From assembly GCA_007644065.1 (NCBI GenBank), contig VJWN01000006.1, positions 992,001 through 1,056,000 on the forward strand: a DNA stretch of 64,000 nt, read 5' to 3'. Shown piece by piece: positions 56,181-64,000 of the stretch. The position numbers and the translations under genes are program-made. The notes under the pieces are model-generated. The model saw nothing but the letters and a program-made list of their open reading frames with translations, was not told the DNA's origin and searched no databases. How positions within the stretch are numbered: position 1 is the first letter of the stretch; each line of letters starts with the position of its first letter. Source of the stretch: Margaritispora aquatica. Its lineage: Eukaryota > Ascomycota > Leotiomycetes > Helotiales > Discinellaceae.

Positions 56181-58168
56181 GATAAATTGGAGAGTATGCA
56201 GTATGTGGGGAGGTTTTGTGGAAGGAACTGGATTGAAGATGAGATGAAAGGAGTGAAATCAGCCCCGCTACCTTAGCTACTTATCTTTCCTCTATATAAG
56301 ATGATTCCAGTAGGGAGAATCTCCTGGCACTTTGGATTGTTCCATGAAGCGCCTGGTGCGGCCGTACCTAGCCAGAGCTAATGGATCCTTCCATGATAAT
56401 GTTCAAAGAGCCGTTGGGAATTCGTCCTTCGATTTACAGTTGCCCCGCTTCAGCTAGCTGTGCCTCAAAGTCGGGCAGTTCAAAGCCCGAGTGCAAGGTT
56501 GACGAAGCCAAAATAGACGACCAGCAAGTTTTATTCTCCACAGTCTATAGCTGAGAATGGCTTGGCCAGAAGGGTAACTTTGAGATTAAATGATTGCATA
56601 GAAGCTCAAAGCATATTACTAGCATTCAGAAATCAAGCCAGCACTTTACCTAGGTGCACAAAAACACAAATGTCATGTGATATATGCTTGCAATCAGTCA
56701 CGGGGATATTGCTAAACAATACTTACTTGAGGTAGGTAAGGTAGGCTTGCTCCATGTCCGCAAGGAAAGTAGGAGAAGCTAACTGTCTTGAAAGTTCAAG
56801 ATAGAATCACTCAATTCTCCCCCAGAATGATGCAAGGGTTTGCCAGTTTTCGTCCGCTGACCAACCTTATGCTGGGACAATATCTTACATGTGTGCGGGC
56901 ATCCTACGTTTCGAAAGGTCTCCGATCGAGCAATACTCATGCAATGCAAATCTGAGCTTCTCATGCTTCGAGAAAAACACCAAGATAATTCGAATCGAGC
57001 TACGAACCTGCCAGATCACTGTCATTGTCCCTAATAAATGGAACCCTTAAAGTTGAAGGAATCAATGGAACCTGTCGCATCTCGTTTGTGAGCTACTCTT
57101 CTAACCTTGCGATATCATTGAGTCCTAGCAATGAGGTTAAGCAGAAAATTACTCTTTGAAGATAGTTCATGTAGCTGCCGCTTTCAAGATGTGGATTTTC
57201 ATATTTCTCCCCAGATCGACCAGGCCAAGTGTCGTAGTGTAGCTTATACTTTTCTTGGACTTCCATAATGTAATTGGCAATATGCAGCATCGGAGGACAT
57301 CTTCTACCTCATCGGCAAGTTCAATATAACAAGACACGGGGTATTTTGCGTAATATCGACCAAGTTTTACTTCTATCACTTCAACTCCCGAGGTTCTGTT
57401 CCATCCAGTCAGATTGAAGAGACTTTCGTAACTTTCAACCTTCAAACAATGTTGTTGAAATTCAGATTTCCAAGCATTAATTCGTGTCAAGTTGTACATT
57501 CGTAGCTGAATGCTTTTAGGTTTCAGTGCTCACAATCCTTTTTTGCAAATCGTAGCTGGGTACCAGAACGCTGTTCTCAAGTATCGAACTTTCCATTTAC
57601 TCGATCAAACATCGAATCATGGTGTACTTTCAAGTGTCTCCAGAAATGCCATTGAGACTGAGGTAGACCATTGGGATGAAGCAAACTCGGCTCTGGGAGA
57701 AGAGACAGCGAGCGCAACTACGCCGCTAAGCTCAACTATCTTCAAAAATAGACATGAGAATAATGCGACATATCATGCTTTCAAGGGTTGGATACTGATT
57801 GTTTGGAGAAGAGCTTTCAATTAACAAGCATTATGATTGGCTACTTTGTGTACACACATGTGGAGCATTCCTTGAGTCAAACCAAAGCACTGAATTCTTA
57901 CTACGTTCTTTCTCTTTAACCGAAAGGAAGCAGATACCTATTTACCCTAACTATGATTTTCCCAACAGCTCGGTGATTTTGAAAGATTTCATTTGGATCA
58001 CAACAGATTCTTAACATGGGTATTGTTTGTTTCGACATGGTCTCGGCTCGGCAATCCGTACCTAGCGAACTGTTTACCCACAATAGATGTTCCTGCGCAC
58101 ACAGAGCAATATAGTTTCAAATTTGCCATGCGTCTCCATCAATGACTAGCTTATGAGTTGTTTCAACA
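56181..58168. other. Intergenic region with decayed-looking ORFs
   Basis: Promoter of the NmrA-like gene on the left and a tRNA gene on the right. It includes an ACCTAGGT palindrome at 56648-56655 and an AGGTA cluster near 56730-56750. Minus-strand reading frames at 57093-57499 look protein-like but are broken (listed separately). Confidence 0.45.
57093..57499 (-). pseudogene. Possible frameshifted relic or unrecognised small gene
   Basis: Two overlapping minus-strand frames, 57499-57167 and 57290-57093, together read like one protein. The first gives MYNLTRINAWKSEFQQHCLK through VSCYIELADEVEDV. The second, in another frame, gives HIANYIMEVQEKYKLHYDTW and continues to GLNDIARLEE before a stop. 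The switch would fall near 57270-57300. No intron of sensible size fits there. I do not recognise a family. It could be a degraded gene, a gene with a sequencing error, or chance. Confidence 0.25.
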
Positions 58169-58242
58169 TTCCTCGTGGCGCAATTGGCTAGCGCGTTCGA
58201 CTGTTAATCGAGAGGTTGGTGGTTCGAGCCCACCCGAGGAAG
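58169..58242 (+). tRNA. tRNA-Asn (anticodon GTT)
   Basis: The sequence folds as a full cloverleaf. The acceptor stem TTCCTCG pairs with CGAGGAA, and the D stem GCGC with GCGC around AATTGGCTA. The anticodon stem is TTCGA/TCGAG with loop CTGTTAA (GTT, Asn), and the T arm GGTGG/CCACC has loop TTCGAGC. The discriminator base is G. Internal A-box (TGGCGCAATTGG) and B-box (GGTTCGAGCCC) elements are present and a T5 tract about 13 bp downstream fits a polymerase III terminator. There is no intron. Confidence 0.96.
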
Positions 58243-58722
58243 TGAACACTTTCCTTTTTGCATTTTTGGTTGGGTGTGTGAGCATCTCGGAAATCTATCA
58301 TAACCAGCACGATTATGATTGAAGAATAGGTAAGTCTTTTTTCAGAGTCTTTTATATTTTTGATCCACTGGTTCCTCATGGCTCTGTTCTTCTGCTGTTT
58401 TTTTCTCATTCTTTATTCTGGTGGGGGACAAATGGATAATATTGAGAATATGTTTAGATCATACACAAAATCAGCCGTAACTTCTACAGGCGCATCAGAT
58501 TAAAAGAACAACAAGTATATAATTGCGACCTTAGATTTTATGAAGACCCGTGAAAGGAGTAGTGTGATCGATATCATGGAATTCACTTTTTGGCATGTTG
58601 ACCTGAATTGGCACATTCGGTCCGCTAAGCGAGGCAAACAGTTCATGTGGGGATGAGATACCATGTTCAATGATTACGACTTTTCATTGACTATCAATCC
58701 TAACAAGCTTTAGGCACATCAC
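58243..58722. other. Intergenic spacer
   Basis: The polymerase III terminator tract (TTTTT) lies at about 58255-58259. The rest shows nothing recognisable. Confidence 0.4.
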
Positions 58723-60550
58723 TCAAACTTCAACATCTCTCGGATCATGAGTGGCCCAGAAATTCTCGTAATCCTCGTCACTTTGTGTCGGAAACTCCGT
58801 TGGCCTGGTCAGAGGCTCGAACGGTGTCTTCTTGTCCTCAAATTCTTTTAACCTCCTCGCTGTCGCTGGCTTCGACTTGTTCACACTATACACCTTAATG
58901 CGGTGGCAACTGCTTGTGACATGAAGTCCCCAATTCCAAGCGCTTCTGACAAATGTTGGTTGGGTATTAAGCGAATTGTCCCAGCATCTCACGACAAGTT
59001 CGAGCCATCCTTCTGCTTCGACAGGGAGATCAAGTTCCCACACTCGCCAAGCGAACTTATGCTTTTTACTCATGTTCTCCAGGGGAACGGCGTACCAGAC
59101 AAAGCCACCATCAGAACTGACTTCAACTCTTTCAGGCCAGCGACCACCACCGCTGTACGCCCATCCTTTGACTTTCATCATACCTTCGTGAATAATGACT
59201 TCTTTGTTCCAGGGAGACATGATTGCGCTGCTGACAGGCATTTCTTGGATCTGAATTCCCTGCGTTGGAGATTGGTTATGTTTTCCAACTTGGCCATTGA
59301 AGTATAAGTACTCTTTAGACTGGACGGGTGCCCGTGATGGGTTCTGGATGGCTTTGATTCGGTACAGCCACTTCACAGAGCGAGCGCCAATGTAACCGAA
59401 GACAACAACACGAAGAGGGTAACCGTGAATCTTGGGTAGCGGCTTCCCGTTCATTTCCCAAGCGAGGATCACTTCATTAGCACGAACTTTGGAGTAAGGT
59501 ACTGAAACGAGGTAGTTTTGGACTTGGTCCTGAAGTGGTGTTAGGTCAAAGCTGAGATGGGTGGTGTAGAGTGACAAACATGCTTGAAATATGTTTCTGC
59601 TCCGTAAAACTCAACATGTTTTGCACCATCAATCAAGCCTCCACAGTGCTTGATCACTTTCTTCAGGCTAACCCCTGTCCATTGGGCAGTCCCAATCGCA
59701 CCTTCTGCCCAGGGAGCGTTGATCATCTCGTCTCCCTCACCTGCATACTCGGCAATTTGCTCGATCCGTCGAGTTCCAGAGCATTGGATAGTCACAAGAC
59801 TGGATTGGCGAGGGAATATCTCTTCGTTTTGTAGATCTGCAAGTGTAAATGACTTGGGATTTTTCACTAAACCGTCAAGTTGCAAGGTAAATTTCTCGGC
59901 ATCAATATCTGGAATACCACCATGGTTGCGGACAAAGTGAAGAGGGTTTGGTGTGATTGGCTCTGCTGTCGTCAAACGCTATTCAAGTTAGCTATCTTGC
60001 TATTTGCATCCCTTCCCATGCTTACCTTAGGGGGCTCCCCATTATATGGGAATTGTAATAGGTGAAGCATATCGGGATGTTTCTCCTTCAAAACAATCTC
60101 CCAACTTTGTTCAGGTAGATTGGTAAGAGGTCCACCGATGGCTTTATGCCAAAGTTTCCATCTCAGCCCTTCCAAGACTGGATTTGTGTCTGGGATAGGA
60201 CCCATCTGAAATTCCGGTGGAGGAGGAAAGTTGTATTGTGCAAGAATGGCAGCTGCTTGTGCCTTCTTTTCTGGATACCTTTCCCACTCGATATAACCTC
60301 GCCATCCTGGAGTCTCTTCTGCAAATGCAACATTTGGATCAACGTCATTTTCGTGCTTTTCCTTATTGCGATGTTCGATGCTTTCGAAGGAGGCTAGATT
60401 TTCGGAACCGAGACCACCGTCACGTGGTGCGAGACCTTGCTCAATCTTCCACTCGTCTGGACGCTAAAATAAGGTTAATACATGTCAGAAGCTTGGCGGA
60501 CTAGATTCGTTCATTCGTCTTACATCTCTGTTTCCTGCGGTACTGTCCAT
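58723..60550 (-). CDS. Sulfite-oxidase-type molybdopterin oxidoreductase
   Basis: Four exons on the minus strand, 60550-60524 (27 nt), 60463-60026, 59978-59580 and 59529-58723, encode about 556 residues. Enzymes of this type use molybdopterin to oxidise sulfite or, in relatives, reduce nitrate. The Mo-domain begins near 165-180 (PNPLHFVRNHGGIPDIDAEK). The Mo-ligand cysteine is Cys-221 in TIQCSGTRR, where plant and animal sulfite oxidases have QCAGNRR. Further motifs are APWAEGAIGTAQWTGV and WEMNGKPLPKIHGYPLRVVV, followed by the C-terminal dimerisation domain (VKGWAYSGGGRWPERVEVSS). There is no heme (cytochrome b5) domain and no FAD domain. An extra N-terminal region of about 150 residues precedes the catalytic domain. 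The last intron uses an uncommon GTTTGT donor. Substrate is not proven; sulfite is the default inference. Confidence 0.9.
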
Positions 60551-61416
60551 ATTTGCAATTGATTGAATTGTTTCTCAAAAGAAATTTGGAAAAGGACGAG
60601 GTCAAATACAGACATGTGGGTCAAGATCGAGAATCAAGCTTCCGGACATCCCTGAATCATCATGGTCGTCATCGCCATGGTTCAGACGCATCTGCATTCC
60701 TGACTCAGCCAAAATGTTACATGACGACAATAGCTAATAGGTAGGAAGTAATGGTTTCTTTGCTCGTGCGGGTGGGAATTAGAATTATGTAGACTGCAGC
60801 TATGTATTTTGCAGCTAGAACCCAAAAGCATGTGAAAGGGCGAACCTGACGTTTGTATTGGTGACACAAATTATATTAACGGTTTGTTAGTTAATACACT
60901 TCCTGGCTGCAGTAGCAAAGCTCAGGTTTCGTATTGCAATGTGTATCTTATCCAAGAACCATATTCCGCGAACGGACTTACCTCCGTACACGATGGCCAG
61001 CTTCTGTATGCATTTCAAAATCTTCGCTTATGATAGGACAGGAGTACTAAGGTCACCATGACCTTTGAAAATGAAAACAAAACAATTCAATTTATAACGC
61101 GTCTTTTCTCTTTTGGAAATATGTAGTTATGCATGCAATCAGGCTCAAAGATGAGGTCTTGGTTACCATTTGGTTGGAGTTGTATTGAACAGTGCTTACC
61201 TTCTTCCCTCAAATGCTCTTTCCCACATTCGATCAAGTCAATGGAACATCATTTGGAAATAACTTGCCCTTGCTACTCTATTAATTTCAATACTTACATT
61301 ATTTCCTTTCCCAGAGTTACATAACCTAAACAACATTGCCAATTCACATATTCTAAGATACCTGAGTTTGCTTACAAATACACGTGATCAAGATCTTAAA
61401 CAGCCGAACTGGAAAT
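60551..61416. promoter_or_regulatory. Divergent intergenic region between the molybdoenzyme and BRE2-like genes
   Basis: This 866-bp region lies between two outward-transcribed genes. It is AT-rich near 61030-61340. No specific motif was assigned. Confidence 0.45.
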
Positions 61417-63200
61417 ATGGTCGCGTCCACCCGGGAAGTGCGGTCATCAGCGCGCCAGGCCAAAGCAACCAAAATGTCAACAGGAGAAGCATCCCCACAG
61501 AGCGAAACCGCCGTCAACAGCTCGAATCCAATATCATCAATCCCTCAGAAGCGTCATTTTGATGACGACAATCATCAACCCACTGTTTCTTCGCCTCTCA
61601 ATCCCGACTTCAAAGCGAAAATAGAGGAAGGTTCTCTAGTTCGAGAGCGTGCATCGCGGGCGAAAAAGGACACCTTAAAAAAGCGAGAAGCAAAGGGTGG
61701 TTCTCTTGCCCCAGAGACAAATGGACGAGCTACGCCAGATTCTAAGACGCATAAGTTCAAGGAGGAGGCAGTAATTGCGCCCACGAGATACAAGCTCGCT
61801 CCCCCAAAACCTACCGACTTCGATCCTCCCCGAGGCCCAATCTTCGTACCTTCGCATACAATTAAAGGCCCAGATGGTACCGAAATTCAATTCAATGAGA
61901 CGACAGATCAGTGAGTTGCGAGGACCATTAGAATGTGTCCAAGTCTAACATATCTAGTGTTTTGAACAAAAAGGCTTTCCACTATACACACTGTATCGCA
62001 GATCCGCTCTTCCCTTCCTCCTTATACTACAGACAATCCGAAACCGAACCATTTACACCTAGATTGAACTTCGAGGATACTTCAACACACATGCGACTAG
62101 ATGAATCGGGGAGACATATAACAACGAACAAAGGCTGGCGAATGGGTAAAGCCAATGTTGGTGTACGTGAAGGTAGATGGTACTGGGAATGTAGAATCAC
62201 AAATGGCATCTCAAAGCGAAGACGCCCTGATCCGAACGGCACTGACGCACATGTGCGTATGGGCTGGGCACGACGAGAGGCTACGTTGGATGCACCAGTT
62301 GGATTTGATTCATACAGCTATGGACTTCGAGACGTCCAAGGCCAGAAGATGTGGATGTCAAGGCCCAAGGATTTCTTTCCCAAAGGCGAAGACATAATTG
62401 AAGGGGACGTTATTGGCTTTGAGATCAACCTGCCATCAGAATCTCTTCACCGGAAGGTCGTTGATGGCAGCTACAACCCCGCGGTTGATTTTGGTGATGA
62501 CGACAGTTACAACGAAAAGGCCTGCATTGTCCGTGACAGAGTACCAATCAGATTCAAGACCCATTTATACTTCGAGAAAATCGAATACGCTTCTGTCAAG
62601 GAGTTAGAAGAGCTTATGAACCCCTCACCTTTGGCTGCAACCACAGCTGGAGTCAACGGATCGGGTCAGGTTCCAGGGCCAACTCATGCAATACCCGCCC
62701 TTCGCACACTTCCAAATTCGAATATCAAGGTGTACAAAAATGGCAAGCTCATTGGTACGCCATTCACAGACCTTCTTGCTTTCTTGCCACCAGCGTCCAA
62801 GCCTGCGGAAGGACAAGTCGGTGCTAGAGACGGCCTTGATGATGGCATGCTCGGTTATTACCCCGCAGTATCGGTGTTCAGAGGAGGGGCAGCAGAAGTT
62901 AACTTTGGACCTGATTTCTGGCATCCTCCACCAGATTTAACTCTTGGCAATGAGGTCGATATGGTTGGAAGTGGACAGCCGACAACCTCCAGACTACAGA
63001 AATTGCGACCTGTCTCGGAGCGATACAATGACCAGATTGTAGAAGATGTGGTGTATGATATTGTAGATGAAGTCGATTTCTGGTACCAGGATGGTGGCGT
63101 TATTGGCGTGACCAATGGCGCACCAGTATCTGGCACTACATCAAATAATGGGTTGATGGCAGTCGGTGAAATCAAGGAGCTGGTCCAGGATGATGAATGA
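61417..63200 (+). CDS. BRE2: SPRY-domain COMPASS subunit, BRE2/ASH2-like
   Basis: Two exons, 61417-61910 and 61958-63200, with a 47-nt intron, encode about 578 residues. Bre2 (Cps60/Ash2) is part of the Set1/COMPASS H3K4 methyltransferase and is needed for efficient trimethylation. The basic, Ser-rich N-terminus (MVASTREVRSSARQAKATKM) precedes RYKLAPPKPTDFDPPRGPIF. Across the intron comes LNKKAFHYTHCIADPLFPSS. The SPRY core includes GWRMGKANVGVREGRWYWEC, RMGWARREATLDAPVGFDSY, YGLRDVQGQKMW and GEDIIEGDVIGFEINLP. Late motifs are NIKVYKNGKLIGTPFTDLLA and LGYYPAVSVFRGGAAEVNFG. The frame is open upstream to 61384, but only through a GTG; the ATG at 61417 is the first usable one, with 61474 as an alternative. 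Bre2 and Ash2L share this layout; no PHD finger is seen, favouring the Bre2 type. Confidence 0.9.
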
Positions 63201-63417
63201 ATTGCCTAAAATGGATTTTGCAGTTAATATCTCATGCTAATTGCAAAAGTCAATAGTCATCAACAGGATACAATTTTGCTGAAGCAATAATGTCTGATTA
63301 CAGAATAATGCATAATTTTACCAATATCTTTTACATTACAATTTATTCCAATGTTTTCAATAATGAGGTTCGAGGTCCACTGTACGAGTCCATTCATGAT
63401 CTTTCAAAGCTCTCATA

Positions 63418-63720
63418 TTAAAGGAACCCTCGTGCTAACAACCAAAATCTTGCAGCTGTTGCAGCCCCAGATATAATTCCGACGATAGCGAAGATTATGA
63501 TAACAGTGATTTGTGTTGAGACATCCTTAGAGACATGTCCTCTTATCAAATTCGCAGCATCATCTAGGATGAACTTTGCCCAGGAAATGGTCGGTGCAGG
63601 AAGGACTGCGCTTGAAGATGTGGCCCTTTGTTGTACAGTGATTGAATAAGCGAGAATTGCGAGGAGGAGGAGAGCGAGAACGTCAAGGACAGATGGTGGC
63701 ATGGTCGGTATTGTTCTCAT
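63418..63720 (-). CDS. Small membrane protein, two predicted helices, function unknown
   Basis: One exon, 100 residues (94 if the second ATG at 63702, MPPSVLDVLALLLL, is used). Two hydrophobic helices are visible: VLDVLALLLLAILAYSITV near the N-terminus and ITVIIIFAIVGIISGAATAA near the C-terminus, with a polar central loop (SWAKFILDDAANLIRGHVSK). The first could also be a signal anchor. The short basic ends are typical of real small membrane proteins, and no competing gene lies on the other strand. I do not recognise a family. It is convergent with the BRE2-like gene, 217 bp from its stop. Confidence 0.6.
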   Translation of the reverse strand: MRTIPTMPPSVLDVLALLLLAILAYSITVQQRATSSSAVLPAPTISWAKFILDDAANLIRGHVSKDVSTQITVIIIFAIVGIISGAATAARFWLLARGFL

Positions 63721-64000
63721 TGGTTGCAGATGGAAATATTCAGAAGCTAAAAAACATTGGTACTAGGAAGCAATCTTCTGTTACAGAAAAAATTGAGAAA
63801 GTGAACCAGAAAGGTTATGGGACTTTCATTCGAAACCTCCAACGAATTTTTGCACATCAGATTCTGCACTAATATTGAGTTTGAGTCAAAAAACGAACAA
63901 ACAGCAACGCAAACCCGAACAAGCTCAATCATGATGAGGTATTTCGTATTAAAACATTCAGAAAGTCTTCCATCAGTTGAACACATCGAAGCACTGTTGC
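63721..64000. other. Window-end spacer
   Basis: Presumed upstream region of the small membrane protein gene. No further gene can be supported before the window ends. Confidence 0.4.

Noticed and set aside
57510..57824. 104-codon plus-strand ORF antisense to the decayed frames
   Set aside because: No domain, and no better supported than the opposite strand.

Overview
The window is nuclear DNA of a filamentous ascomycete (Pezizomycotina). The signs are many short spliceosomal introns (about 50-110 nt, GTAAGT/GTGAGT-type donors, CTAAC-like branch sites), moderate GC content, and lineage-typical genes such as a palI/RIM9 protein, a kapC-type bZIP factor, an AspE-like septin and fungal ergosterol enzymes. 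A leotiomycete is my best guess, but that is inference from overall resemblance and not proven by any marker here. No virus, plasmid, CRISPR array or intact transposon was seen.

Layout. 1.8-5.7 kb: CSC1/OSCA-type channel (+). 6.1-6.7 kb: small conserved protein (-). 7.9-9.2 kb: membrane RING protein (-). 10.9-12.5 kb: AspE-like septin (-). 15.6-17.8 kb: mitochondrial ABC1/ADCK1-type atypical kinase (-). 19.8-22.1 kb: palI/RIM9 pH-sensing protein (+). 23.3-24.7 kb: pterin-4a-carbinolamine dehydratase (+). 25.1-26.1 kb: ERG25 (-), head to head with ERG1 (+, 27.7-29.2 kb). 32.1-34.6 kb: large serine-rich protein of unknown function (-). 36.7-37.3 kb: profilin (+). 37.95-38.7 kb: GOT1 (-). 39.6-40.2 kb: IES6 (-), head to head with ARP5 (+, 41.2-43.6 kb). 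43.9-45.2 kb: kapC-like bZIP (-). 48.4-54.6 kb: SLH1/ASCC3 helicase (-). 55.2-56.2 kb: NmrA-like protein (-). 58.2 kb: tRNA-Asn. 58.7-60.6 kb: sulfite-oxidase-type molybdoenzyme (-). 61.4-63.2 kb: BRE2/ASH2-like SPRY protein (+). 63.4-63.7 kb: small two-helix membrane protein (-).

Most genes are unrelated housekeeping genes, but two divergent pairs make functional sense. ERG25 and ERG1 are both oxygen-dependent ergosterol enzymes and share a 1.6-kb, microsatellite-packed intergenic region. IES6 and ARP5 encode the two partners of the Arp5-Ies6 module of the INO80 chromatin remodeller and share a 1.0-kb intergenic region. Both arrangements suggest co-regulation. Intergenic DNA is long (several gaps of 2-3 kb) and rich in simple repeats and in short AGGTA/TACCT-type motifs and palindromes.

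I found no clearly new multi-gene system. The strongest leads are the two divergent pairs, a tandem 14-bp palindrome in the ERG promoter, the micro-exon genes profilin and GOT1, a RING protein with an oversized loop, and an optional in-frame intron in the kapC gene. All exon boundaries were placed by hand from splice signals, frame and family resemblance.
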